Source: Rhynchopus euleeides
Lineage: Eukaryota > Euglenozoa > Diplonemea > Diplonemida > Diplonemidae
Length of the DNA: 64,000 nucleotides
Assembly (NCBI GenBank): GCA_963210315.1
Contig: OY723275.1
Coordinates: 620,001 to 684,000 of the forward strand
Reading direction: 5' to 3'
Shown here in pieces: positions 10,480 through 22,666 of the stretch (its first letter is position 1; each line of letters begins with the position of its first letter). The notes below the pieces were generated by a model. It had not been told where the DNA came from and searched no databases. It saw only the letters and a program-made list of their open reading frames with translations. Both the position numbers and the translations under genes were made by a program.

Positions 10480-13400
10480 TCAGGCAGGAGGGTGTGGTAT
10501 CACGAGTGTCGTGATCACGGGCGAAGGCCTGTGTGTGAGGTGGGGTAGGATGAGGTGGAGGTAGCATCAGAAGATCAGAGAGATCGCTCATATCGAGGGG
10601 GTGGGCACGATGCACAAAAGAGAGCCTGAATCTTGAATGCTGCTCCATAAAGAGGGGACACCGATGCACCCACACCACACACCCTCCCCAAGACTGTTGG
10701 TGCAGCCCAGCCAGCCACTACCCCCTCCAACCACACAGAGGCATACTGTTCGGGTCCCTCTGACTGAAGGCCGCTCGTCGCTGGTGTTCCCAGCGGTGGC
10801 AAAACAGGCGTGGACAGCAGGTCATGCGCTGACAGTGTGGGCGACGTCAACGCGTCGCCATGGAGGAACTGGGGTGAGCTGTGGCTGGTCCCAGCCCCCG
10901 AGGGCGTGCGGCTGACATCGTGCAGCTGCAGGCTGCCACAGTCGTCCTGATCCAGGCCATCCTCGATGAAATGCACCTTCCGGTTGCTAACGAACGACCC
11001 GGTCGGCGCCGAAAGAGGCTTTAGCCCCGGCGACCGCGACCCCGCATTGCTCTTCTGGTTACTCCGCTTGGCACCCTGCGGCGCTGACCGCGGCGCAGCG
11101 ATCGTCCTGTTCAGGTCCCCAGCCCCGATGCCCCGCAGCGCCCCGGAGGTGGTCCGCGAGGCATGCCGGGACTCTCGCTTCTTGGGAGACTCATGTATCG
11201 TCGCACCGATCGCATTGCAGGCAAAGAGGGGGTTCTTCGCCACACGCGTGGCATAGCTCTTGTGCCCAGGGGGGCGCGCGTTCAGCGCGAGGTTCACCGG
11301 GAAGAAGTCTACGTTAGAAGTGCCAACTATAGTGGGCTTCAGCACACCTCCTTTAAACTTCGGGTTTGACCTGACCAACCCAGCCTCGTAGTTGCGCGTG
11401 TGAACCTCCAGCTTATGCACAACCCTCTTCGAGAAGGGGTGTGCGGCGGACGCCTCGCGTATCCTCCTGTCAAACCCCGACGCGACGCTGAGCAGCAGGA
11501 TCGCATCCTCGGGGTTCACCCCGGCGACATGCAGGTCGCGGTGCCCGTCGCCCCCCGCCGCCGCCCCACCACACGGCACGTCGCACCCGAGGAAGACCCG
11601 CGGCACCTCCTCCTTCACGTCCTGCAGCAGCGACTTTGCCACCGACAGCGCGCCCAGCATCCCACCACCACCACCACCACCTCCATGAGACCGACTGCTG
11701 ACCCCGGCAGCACCCCCCACGCCGTTCGCCCCCCGGGCGGTGGGCGGCTGATGGGGCTTACGCGAAGCCCCCTGGCCAGCACTCCCATTGCTGCCCTTTG
11801 AGGATGCACTCCGCCTTGACAGGGTCGTCTCATCACTGGCCTGCCTGTGGAGGGGCGGGGATCCCACATCCGGCGTCTCCGGTGAGGGTTGCGCAGAGGC
11901 CTGGCTGCTGAAGAGCTGCGCGATGGGCAGCATCTCCTCGCAGAGCCCCACAGCCAGGACGCAGTCGCAGTCATCCATGTCGCTGGATATGGGGGACGAA
12001 TGGGGCACCCTCCGGGAACCCCCCGCAAAGACAACATCCGGTTTGATCAACCCCTTGCATGGCTTGAAGGAGCATATCGGGCGCTGCCCCTTCTGAAGCT
12101 TCTCCTTCATGAAGGTCGACATATGCTCCTTCCCACACTCCATACACCTCGCAGACCCGAAAGTCCCCCCGAGCTCCACTAGCTTGCTCCGGGGGCATCC
12201 CCCGGCCCTCTCCAAGCCATCCACGTTTGTTGTGTAGACCCTCAGGAGGATTCCCATGTCGTTCAGCACTTTGCAGAGGATGTGCGGTGTGAGGGGGCGG
12301 CAGTGAGGATGTCCTGGGATCGCATTTGACGAGGCGGATGTCGCGTTGGACTGCCCCGGCCAGCAGTTCCGCCAGATCTCACAGAGCAGCCCGGGGTTCC
12401 TCCGGTAAACCGACTCGCTGAATGCGGCGCGCATCGAGCTGAGGCCCTCATCCCGGAGGGCCGAAAACAACCCACCCAAGAGAGGCCCCGAGAAGTAGCT
12501 GACGTAGTGGTGGTTGAGAATGACACGCACATCCTCCGCTGCAGCAGCCGCCTCCGCCTCCTCGTCATCGGGGTCGGATTCATCCCACCTCTCCCGCGCA
12601 GAGCCCTTCTCCGCATCACCCGGGGGATCCCGGAGGGACTCCGACACGGCGCGCTGCGATTCGAACCGCATCAGCCTCCACTTCGACAGGCGCTTGTCTA
12701 TCTCAACAGAGAAGGGCAGAGGCACGCTCACCACAGCGCCGCCAGACCCACCTCCTTGTTGCGGTGCCTTCATAGAGGTGCCCGCCTCCGGCGGGCTTCG
12801 TTCTGAAGGGTTTGGAGGTTTCTTCGGGAGGTCCGCAGGGAGTGGAGGGAGGGATGCGTAAGGCCCGAGAAGGACAATAACCTTGCGGTAGGCACCCCCA
12901 CGCATCTTCTGGGAGAAGAGCTCGACAGAGGGTGTCGCCCCGCTGAAGGCTTTGTATGCCGACTCCATCTCGAGCTCCTCAGCGTCTGCCTTGAGGAGCT
13001 CGTCGTCTGTCTTGGAGAGGATCTCCGAAATCTCCGAGCAGAGCCCATTCCCGCTGTAGGACTCCCCAGATGATGACCCGGGTGAATCCGGCACGCCATC
13101 TTCAGGAGGTCGGCCCCCCCCTCCTCCGGGATACGCAGACCCAGCAGCTGTCCCCTCACACGAGGATGAGGATGCGACGGTCCACCCGACGTGGTGGACG
13201 TGGTTCCCACCCCCTCCCTTCTGCGAGACGGTGCCGCTCCCCCCTCCGGTGTCGGATCCGGCCCACCCGTTGCTCTGGGCGTGCTGGAGGCACGTGTCGA
13301 GGGTTCCCTTCCCGGCGCGCTGCCCGAACCCCCGGTTGACAGCATCGTCTGTGCTGTCACCCCAGCCCTGGGTCCCCTCATGTGTGCTTCCCCCTGCAGC

Positions 13401-14600
13401 GTTCCCCCGGGGGTGCGGCAGATCCACTCCCTGTGGCAGCGTCGCCATGAAAGGCGTCATCGAATGCGACGAGTCATCCAGGTTGAGCTCCCTGTTAAAA
13501 TCCCGCACCCCAAGCCCTGGGGATCCAAAGCTCCCCCCCGATGCCCGAACCCCATCACCCCCTCCTGGCTCCGGGGGATCCACAGAGAGGCCCAGCGGCA
13601 GGGTCAGAGGGGAGGGTGCCTTCACCTGGGGCTGAGGCATGCCCTCCTGCCCCGGCATGCCTTGGGCTGTAGACCCCTCCTGTCTGTCAAACCCTGGGGC
13701 CATGCGGGTGCAGATCGGGGTTCCGGAGTACCTCCCGTTTTCCTTCCGCCTCCGGGTGGCGCATGTGGGAGGAGCGGCGTTCAGCCCGCCCGGCATGCCA
13801 CCCCCCTGCGCTTCGGATGGTGGGGTAAACCCCCCAGGCGCCGATTCCGGCGTGCCCTCCTCTGCGGGGTCCGTGCCCGCCACCTCCCTCGCAACATCGA
13901 TCCCCTCCCTCGAATTCCGCCGCTTCTTCGACCTCCGCTTCCTCCCCGTGTCGGAGGCGGGGGACATGCCATCCTCGTGGTACCCCTGATCTGTCACATT
14001 CCCCTCCTCCTGCGACCCCGCAACCAGCAGCACTCCATCCTCGACGGATAGCCGGAGCTCCTCTGGCGGAAGGCTCAGCCTCTGCCGCAGCTTGCTGCCC
14101 GACGTGGGAGAAGGTGACTTCGAGCTGCTAGGCGAGGCCCCTTGAGGTGGCACGGGGTGTGCTGTGGAAGCGGAGGCAGAGAAGACTCCGAAAAGGGCTG
14201 TGGATGAGGTAGAGGAGGCCCTGCGTGCACGGCTGACTGATCTCCGCTGCAGGGTTGCAAGCGGCTGCACCGGAAGCGGGGGTGGCGGAGGCGGTGTCGG
14301 GAGGGGCGGGTCGCCACGCCGTCGCCGGGCACGCTTCTTCCGTTTTCTCTTCTCCGACGCCTTCGCGGCATCGGAGTCGGGTTCATACGACGCTGCCTGG
14401 GATACGGATTCCGGCAGGGCAGGTTGTGACTTCCAAATGGACTGCCCCTCCCCGCCCTCGTCGTTCATCGTGTTGGAGGCGTTGCTGCGTGTCTCACAGA
14501 GCTGGTCGTACAGCATTCCATGGAACATCCCCGGGTCATCCGAGCCATAATCAGAAGCATCATCTCCGATCTCCACAGAAGTCCTCTGGGAGCACTCCAT
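10480..14600 (-). CDS. large sirtuin-like protein with degenerate catalytic site
   Basis: A single open frame of about 1,285 codons starts at the ATG at 14600 (MECSQRTSVE). An in-frame ATG 19 codons upstream would add MALLHLIVSFFLLLPPPPQ, but that falls in a G/C tract and I prefer the shorter start. Residues 1-690 are mostly disordered (basic, Pro/Ser/Gly-rich). A sirtuin-like fold follows at about 700-900: a Rossmann glycine region (FSGPLLGG, G705), TTNVDGLE (790-797), LVELGGTF (807-814) and a zinc-ribbon-like C819-x2-C822...C843-x4-C848, then LIKPDVVFAG. The canonical LVEAHGTF histidine, the general base of NAD-dependent deacylation, is Gly811. The GAG and GTSL NAD motifs are also altered. 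Near the end I infer a splice: donor GTATGC at 10746, acceptor at 10529, giving a short last exon 10480-10528; read straight through, the frame stops at 10575. Confidence 0.75.
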
Positions 14601-17600
14601 TTGAGGAGGGGGGGGGAGGAGGAGGAAGAAGGAGACGATGAGATGCAGCAACGCCACGATGTCACGATCGGAAGTGGTGAAAAAGAAAGATCAACCGGGG
14701 GGGGCGGGGGGGGGGGGGGTATTTTTTTGGCGTGTTGTCCCCCTCCCCGCACACCGGATAACGTTTAAATAATTCGTCACGTGCGTGTGAGAGAGGAGTC
14801 GGTCTCCCTTCACTCAAGGGGATACGATTTGTGTTTCTTTGCGTCAGATCTCTGGAGATGATACAGGTGGGCGACAGGGGGGGGGGGGGGGGCAGGGGGA
14901 AGGGGAGGGGAAGGGCAAACGCTACACAGGCATCGTGGGATGCGTGTGGTGTGTGTGTGCGGGACAAAGAAGGGGGGGGAGTGTGTATCGATGATAGATG
15001 CTGAGCGGTGCTCAACAAGAGGGCGCCCTTCCAGGAGCAAAGGCAGAGATCTCCCGGGAACAGCAAGAGACTGTCCCGTGTAAAGCACGCCGGGGCGCGG
15101 GCTGCAGTTGGGTGTGGGTGTGTGGGTGTACAGCGGATGTAGCATCAGGTTTCACTCCGTGGTAAAAGAGTGAGGCTGGGTGGGTGGGTGGTGGGGGCAA
15201 CCATCCACCATCTGGAACATGTATTTCGGTTCCATCGCTTAGCAGCCCGCTTGGCCGGGGGTCTCACCCAGCCGCGACCCGGGGGCAAAAAAAAACACAC
15301 CACTGCCCGCTGGCACAGGCCCGGAACATACTTCCACCCGAATTCTGGTTTCGGCTCCTCGCGAGTCGGAGGAGACAGGGGCAGAGCACGGGAAACCCCC
15401 CACCCCCCTCCCCTGAAGGGGCTCGGCTCTGCAATTTTCTTCGTTCAGACACAGACAGGCCCCCTCATCCCCTCTCCCATCGAGCAACAGCAACCTGCGC
15501 CCCACAAGGGGTATTGGAGCAAACCCTGCTGACCGTTTGCGGATCATAAAGGGGGGCAAACCTCGTCATTAACTTTGCCTGTTCCTCTGGCACAAGGAGG
15601 TGGTCTGTCTGTCTATGGAAGCACCCCTCAGCATTGCCTCGGGTAAACTCAATTATTGCAGCAGTAGCACTATCACACGACCTGTCCAGCGTTCATCGTT
15701 ACTTCCGGTGAAAAAAAACTGGCTCCGTTTCGCGATATTCGACATCAGGAAGGCCATGCCATCACACAGAGAATATATTACTTTGCGGCATGAAAGCATC
15801 ACGATAACCGCACAACAACACGGGCCGCCCTGACAACATCCCTCCATCGTACACACTATGGGATCTATTCGTTCACTACTCGACTTAGCTGTCTCAAACA
15901 GCCCTCAGCTTTTCTGTTTCGTGGAATGGGGGTATGATTTTTTTCATTGACATAACATAAGCTGACGACCCCCCCCCCTCACAATTTCACCATCTTTTTG
16001 GAAGGGGGCGCTCAGCCCACCACCCCCCCCCCCCCTGCCCCAACCCGCTCCTGAAGATTGAGCAGACACGGCACAGCTTGACTTTGAAAAGTGACCAGAC
16101 TCATCCCCCGAAGGCGGCAAGTAGTGCCACTCGGGGAGCAGCAGCGACACAACATACTGATGGTGTTAATGCTTCGAACATAGAGCACGAAGGCGCACAC
16201 AGACCGGATGGAAAAGGATGGGGGTGTGACATAGAAAGAAGGGGGTTGGGGGGTTGGGACGTATGCATGGGTGTCTGTTCGGGGTGCCTCTCCTCAGCCC
16301 CCTCCCCCCTTTCTGGGGTTGAAGCGTCGGAGGAGGATGCCACCGAAGTCTAAGGCTCAGACTACTGCGGGACGGGCCCCACAAAAGCAAATGTGTGCGG
16401 GAGGGGGGACTGTCCCTAGCATCGAAAATGAGAAGCTATGCGCAATCCGATAAACCCACTCACCCACCCACCCACCCCCTCTGAGATGAGATCCCCTTTG
16501 CTCGACGATGGCCGGTACAGCCGATAGCAGATACGAAAGCCAGTCACTGCCAGAAGGCGTGTCTGGTTGTCTGTGGCGCAAGACAGGTGTTGCGTGCTGG
16601 ATCGACGACCAACCACCTGGCGCAAAAAGAAGAAAGAACGCCCGGCTTTGGCGTACATAAGGCTGCCAGAAGGCGTTGTACTTTTTTCGCCGACCAACAT
16701 CCGACAGACAAAAAACCACTGAGCAACGGCACGTGTTTTACCAGAAGGTCCATTTTGTTTGTGACGCCCCAAAAGCCAGGCCGGAAGATGTTGCTGTTTT
16801 GTTTTTTTGTGAAGTTCCCTGTGATTTTTTTTGTGCTTGTGGCGAGAATTCTCGCCAGGTGGGGGGGGAGGGTGGCGGGTGGGGAAGTGGGCAGCCCCTA
16901 CCACCACCCTCTTCCAGAAGGCGACCACCGCCACGGGTGCAACGGCATCAGCAGCACCGAATAGATCACACAACACCCAGAGACTGGCACACGAAGGCAC
17001 GCCAGGCTCGATATGCACGCATAACGTTTTCCCGGGATACAGAGGCGAGGGGTGAACGGATTGTGTCGTGGAGTCCGGAGAGTTTGCATAGCGCAACCCG
17101 GCGCAACCCGTTCCGGATAGAGTCCAGCTGGGTGGCTGGGTGGCTGTGGCATGTGGATGTGAATCGTGGTGCGTGGGGTGCTGATCAAAGTGACGAAACG
17201 GTTGAACCCTGCGCGGATCCCCGCATCGTGCAATGTGTGCGTCACGGTGGGGAGGCCGCACCCAATATCAGAATATTCAGCGGATCCTCTACAGCTGCAG
17301 AACGGGGAAAAAATGGCTCGTGTGAGGGAATGAGCATGTGTGCAATAATCCAAGACAAAAATCCAACATTCCAAAATCGAAATCCGACACATGTCCAACG
17401 GCACTGCGGCGGAGGAGCTCTGGTGATCCGCAACCGCAACGGGCCTGGCTCAGCGTAGGATCCTAGATTCCCAAAGCACACCCAGACGCATGTGTCATCG
17501 TCGTCAAAAAGGTAGCGGCAATGTTCATTGTTTTACATGAGAATGCCTCCGATGTTACGTGAGGAGAGGGGGCGCGAGGGGAGGGGGGGGCGGGGGGGGG

Positions 17601-19263
17601 GGGGGGGGGGTGAGCCGTTGTTGTACAGAATGCCACAAGAGATTGGCACGTTGGTCGCGGTTCACCCGCGGTCTGCCCTGGCTTGGCAACACGCTTGCCA
17701 TAAAAAATAACCATGCAGCGCCGTGGCAAACAAACACGCATGGCCAAAACAAAACACCTCAGAAAATAACAGGGCTATGTGGCAACAGGGAGACATGTAT
17801 GCATTGCATACATGATTCCGATGTGCTCCTGCGGGCCTTCATTAAAACAAGCAAAACACCCCCTCCCCCAACTCAGGCGCAGATACAGTCTGTCGCCTGA
17901 GAGCTGGTGGGCAACATGGAGGACACAAGATGGGATACGGATCACCGAACTGCTGATGGGGGTAACAATGAATGTAAGAAACACACACCCACACGCACAC
18001 CAGAGCAAATCCGAGGGCAACGAGCTGCCCTTCACTGCCTGACGTCACAGCCATTGGCGGGCAATAGTGTGCTGACGAGGGGGTGACGCCTCCGTGTGCC
18101 GACGATGTTGCTTTGACGACGTTTGCGTGAACCACATGGCAACGGGGGCCTTATTACCCGGAACCATGGCGGTGTTAGGCCTGCCCCACGGCACCGGGGT
18201 CACGCCGGATGAGCGGGAGCCGTGGAAGAAGGGGGGAAATAATGCAGGGCAGGCGGGGCGGGTGCATTGGGTGAGGGGGGAGGGGTGGGGGAGGCGCGGT
18301 GAATCGCCTGACAGAAACTCAACGGACACAAAATAAATCAGAAAAATGCCCCCAATAAAAGAGTTTTGGCGGTGGCAAAAAAAAATGTGTGCCCACAATA
18401 GGGAAGAACGTGCTTACGAACGTTTGCAATATCCCTCCATCAGGGGCCAAACAGGGCATACGCATATTAGGTGTTTACGAAACACCTGGACGAAACCACA
18501 CAAACCTGATCGTCTTCTGTGGAGTTACATCGGCATCACAACAGGTGACAGTGTATCTCGGGTTCGGTTTTCGTTCTCAGTCTGCCGAGCGACCCACTTT
18601 TTCGATGGGAGTCATCCGCCCTGACCCGCAGTGCAGGGAAGTGAGCTCTTATTGCCAGACGGCCCTTGCGCTTCCTCCTTGTGCCCGCCGTTGTATTTCC
18701 CTTTGAGCAGGCTGCCTTCTGAAACTCTCTTTTCTAAACAGAATAGAAACAGCAGAACGAGACACCCCCTCCCCATCACAGTCCTGACCGGAAACTGAAC
18801 CTGTTGGGGCGGTGCGCCCTCTCTTGCCGTTGCCCGCAAAGTAAACATCGCCGACTAACCTGAACATGCGCAGCCTTTTTTCTGAAACATAACAAAAGTC
18901 GGAGAATACCCACACCGCCAGTGTATTTACAGCTTGAGAAGGGGGCCCTGTTTTTGTTCTAAAGTTCTGATCAACCGAGCCCCGCCCTCAACATAAACCG
19001 CCACACGGGCGCGGTTTTGACACAGAAGGGAAGAACCACCCGTCCACCTGAAGCGAAGAAGATGGCCGTCTTTGGAGGGCTGTAGAGATGCCCTGAGCTG
19101 GAGCAAGCAGCCCACGGATACCAGCAATGGGGCCAGCGGTCCTCTGTTTTGAGGGCCCTCCTCTGCAATAACAATCATAGAGCTTGACGCCGAGCGCTTT
19201 CCTCTGACGCCATTCGTCCCTACCACAGCCTGTCCCACGCACATGCAGGGAGGCCCGAATGGA
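14601..19263. other. 4.7-kb region without a supported gene
   Basis: There are many short open frames on both strands, but none has a recognisable domain or continuous exon structure. The stretch is marked by very long dG or dC runs: about 14706-14719, 14876-14892, 15969-15977, 16020-16034 and 17592-17610. The 14.6-15.2 kb part is probably promoter and 5' leader of the sirtuin-like gene. A small frame at 16337-16453 starting MPPKSKAQ was considered and not accepted. Confidence 0.45.
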
Positions 19264-22116
19264 CTACCGTCTCCATTCGGTTGTGCGTTGTGCTGAAGCA
19301 GGCTTCTTCGCACCCAGGCGGTGAGGGCGTGAACCTTGCTGCGCTCCAGAAGGGCTCGTTGGATAGTAGGAATCACACCCGGGGATGTCCTTGAGAGACG
19401 TGCCGTTCACCCCAGTGGGGTCCGGGCTCCGGACATACGCGCGGACACCTCTCTGCTGCCTTTGGAACTGTTGGAGAGGGGGGTGGGTGTGGCGGGTGTC
19501 ATCACAGTGCGTCAACTCTTGAGTGAATCATGAAGGGCTAAAGGCACAGAGTAAACCCGGCACCAGAAAGGTGGCGGTGCCCCTGAAAATTCGTCGGAGG
19601 AAGTGGGTGAAGAATCCCGCATGTAAAAGAAGCTCTGCAAGAAAGAACACCGCAAATCGGCCTATTCAGTATTGCCACGTGGCTGGCTCTGCCCTCCGTG
19701 TATTCGGTAGAGGTCTTGTTGAGACAGTGTGGGCACAACTCATCAGGGGCTGCAAGCCCTTCACAGCTCGTTTGTCTCGAGAAAGGAAGGCCATGCAGGG
19801 CACAATACCTGGTCTGTGTACGTCGCACCCAGCCTCGGTGAGAGCTGCTCGTCTCCATCCCTCGGCCCCCAGTCGGAGCTGCGTGAGCGCCGCACCGCAC
19901 GATCTCTCTGCAGGATGAATGGGGTAGGCAGCATACAGCCAGGGCGACAAGGCACGTGACACCCGGATATCTTATGCATCCTCAACACTGCAAATCCTAA
20001 CACCTGCCTTTTCGCTGAACACTGCCCATACAAACCCTGGGGGAAGCCACCTTGGCAAGGCGAACATTCACATCGGATGAAGACATACCGCAAACCCCTT
20101 CGGCGAAACGGTCCGGGGACCCTTGTCAGCGTCGAGCCGAGCAGACTGCTTCTGCACCACACGCGGGGTACGCGTGCTCTTGTGGCTGGAGTGCACCACC
20201 CGGTCTGACTTGATGCCATTCTGCGAGGGCGTCAGCGTGAGGAGCCGTGGGGACCCTCCGGGAGAATCCCCCACCGCATGGGTGTGCGACCTTTTGAAGA
20301 CGTTGTCCGCACCGCTGTTGCCCCTGCGCCTGGCCTGCTGCGAGGGCGTAAGTGTTTCGCCCTGCGGGGGCTGGCCAGTGCTGCTGCGGAACGCCGACAC
20401 ACGCCTGTTCTGATGCGACGACGACGACGAAGAAGGTGTGGATGTTGGCATGTAGTTGCCACGCGGCGAGGCATCCGGTGTCGCTGCCGCGGGGCTGTCC
20501 GACACTTTCGGAACAGACTTCTTGCCATTTGACTTCGCATCCTTGCGCGCACTGGTGAAGGCATGCGCATCGAGCAGCAGCTCATACTCCACAGCCGCGA
20601 AGCTGTGGATGAAGTGCAGAGCAGACGCCGTGTTCATCGTCATCACGACAGGGCGGGAGAGGAGCGCCATTCGTGATGTGCCGGCGGCAGACTCCGGCTC
20701 GACATCAGCCCCCATGCGGGCCTGGTGATCCCGCATCACGCCTGCGAGGCGGTTGCCCAGCTGGGTGGCCTCCGCGGCAGCCGTGTGCAGCTGCATGACG
20801 GAGGGCGGTGTGGTGTCGGTGATCTTTCGCGCCCGCTCAACCTTGACATTCGCCTCGAGCAGGCCCCCCTTCAGGGTGCGGGAGAGGCGCTGCAGCTCGC
20901 TGAGCTGCGCCTCCTTCGCCTTCGTCATCTCGCTGACCATGCGGAACTCCTCCTGGTCCACCTCCTGCCGCAGCCGGCGGAAGTCAGCGCGCAGCCGCTG
21001 CACCTCCTCCATGGTGGCCTCGCGGATCTCCCCCTCGAACTGCTCCACGCCGTTAAGGCTCCTCCGCAGCTCCTCACGCACCTGCTGCACACGCCGCACG
21101 CAGCTCGCGAGGCGTTCGCGACCCCTCTCGAGCGCCTCCTGCACAGGCACCACGCTGTCTCGGCTTGGGGTGGGGGTCTCAGACCCCGTGTCGTGGCCCA
21201 GCGTCTGGTAGCAGAGGAGGCAGAGAGACTCACCGGTGTCGGTGCACACCAGGTCACGCCGGTACCGCCCGTGCCCCTGCACGTGGCAGTACGGCGCATC
21301 TGCCGTGCGGTTGAGGTAGGTGCGCACATCCAGCAGCTCATGCGAGCGCAGCTTCGCCCCTTTGTGGTGGTGCGCATTGCACTCGGTGCACAGGAGGAGA
21401 TCGCACGCCTCACATGCTACAGACGCGGTGGATGCTTCGCACTTATCGCAGTTCGGGGTGTGGGCGGAGCGCGCGCAACCGTTCTCCACAGGCGCCGGCG
21501 CCGTCAGCTCCGAGATGCGCCGGGAGACGCTGTGGTTGACAGGGATTGAGGACGACACCTCCGGGAGGGCAAACGGCGCCGCACACGACGGGCACACGAT
21601 GGTCACCCCAGCCCCCCGCTTCCCACTCCCCGACCGGGACCGCCCCGGCGACCTCACCACAGACAGGTCCCTCTGGCTGTCCTCCTGCAGCGTCTCGTTG
21701 CTGCCGCGCTTGCGCAGGGCGTCAAGGCAGGTCCAGCAGATGCCATGCCCGCACTGCAACATGCAGGGCGTGTCATACAGCTCCAGGCACAGGGGGCACG
21801 ACAGCTCTTCGAAGGCAAGCTGAGACGCATTGCCTGCATCCTGAGGAGACGAAGGGCTCGCCCGTGGCTCCGTCTGGCGCTCCATCGGGGTTGGGGCAGG
21901 GGACGACGGCACAGGCGCAGCCACGTCTTGCGCCCCCTGCAGGATGTACTGGTCGAAGTTAGGAATACTGGGCACCACAGGAGGGGTCGCACCCGCAACC
22001 CCCGGTGCCGACGCCGCAGACGACGATGCGCGGCTGAGCTGCTGCGCCTCGCAGGCAGGGCGGCTACCGGACCCCACGCTTCGGTTGGCGACGCTGCCCC
22101 CGTCGTCCACCCACAT
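19264..22116 (-). CDS. TRIM-like RING / double B-box / coiled-coil protein (probable E3 ubiquitin ligase)
   Basis: The main exon 20089-22116 encodes 676 residues from the ATG at 22116 (MWVDDGGSVA). A C3HC4 RING uses C107, C110, C122, H124, C127, C130 and then C175, C178. The ~44-residue Ser/Arg/Gly insert before the last cysteine pair is unusually long. Two B-box-like zinc sites follow (C223-x2-C226-x8-C235-x2-C238-x4-C243-x2-C246 with His at 249-251 and 259; then C277, C291, C299, C302, H308), then a coiled coil at about 325-460 and a disordered Ser/Thr-rich tail. RING-B-box-coiled-coil proteins are usually E3 ligases that dimerise through the coil. At 20088 a GTATGT donor follows codon 676. 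Phase-0 continuation exons are plausible at 19809-19907, 19557-19634 (weak donor) and 19264-19467, all open in frame. The main exon is secure; the 3' exons are inferred. Confidence 0.75.
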
Positions 22117-22666
22117 GGTGAGCCGCAGCAGGGGCTAACCCTGCCGCTTGACTGCCACCTGCAAGGGGGTATTGGTTGCAGTGCAGGGGGGGAGGGAAGG
22201 GGGTCACACTAGCTGCACCACACCCACCCCGGTGCGAAGGTGGAGAGGGTAGCGGCCGTACCGAAGGGGGGGCGGGGCGGGGCAGGGGGTGTGGGGAACG
22301 GCAGAAAAAAACTTGGCGCACGCATCTTCCCTGCCCGCGCATCTGAGAATATAAAAACTGCCGTGATCACACGGGCCTCAGAGGGATATCACAACAACAG
22401 GGCACGACGGCTGGGGCCAAGCACACAGGTGAGGGGGTGATGCAGAGAAAAGTGAGGCCGCAGGGAGCCGACGATCTTTCACTCAATACGCCCAGGGGGT
22501 GGGCGAGGGGGGTAGGGTAGGGGTGGGGGGGGTGGCAAGGATGATGGTGCAGGGTGGAGAAAGCCGGAAGGGGGACAAAAACACCCCGCAGCACACATGC
22601 ATGCCACCCCACGCCCCCCCAACCCACCCACCCCTACTGCGGGCAGTGCGGACATGCCCCGACACA
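22117..22666. other. intergenic, no gene seen
   Basis: This 550-bp stretch lies between the start of the RING gene and the 3' end of the next minus-strand gene. It contains G-rich runs near 22186-22202 and 22266-22288 but no supportable frame. Confidence 0.45.

Noticed and set aside
16337..16453. 38-residue frame starting MPPKSKAQTTAG, resembling the start of a basic ribosomal protein
   Set aside because: No donor site or continuation exon could be found and the rest of the frame does not match; too weak.
16416..17458. Overlapping 260- and 281-residue frames on opposite strands
   Set aside because: Low-complexity His/Pro/Arg-rich composition; GC-rich DNA often gives such frames by chance.
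18927..19376. 149-residue minus-strand frame with plausible composition
   Set aside because: Its 5' part overlaps, in another frame, the better-supported last exon of the RING gene, and it has no domain.
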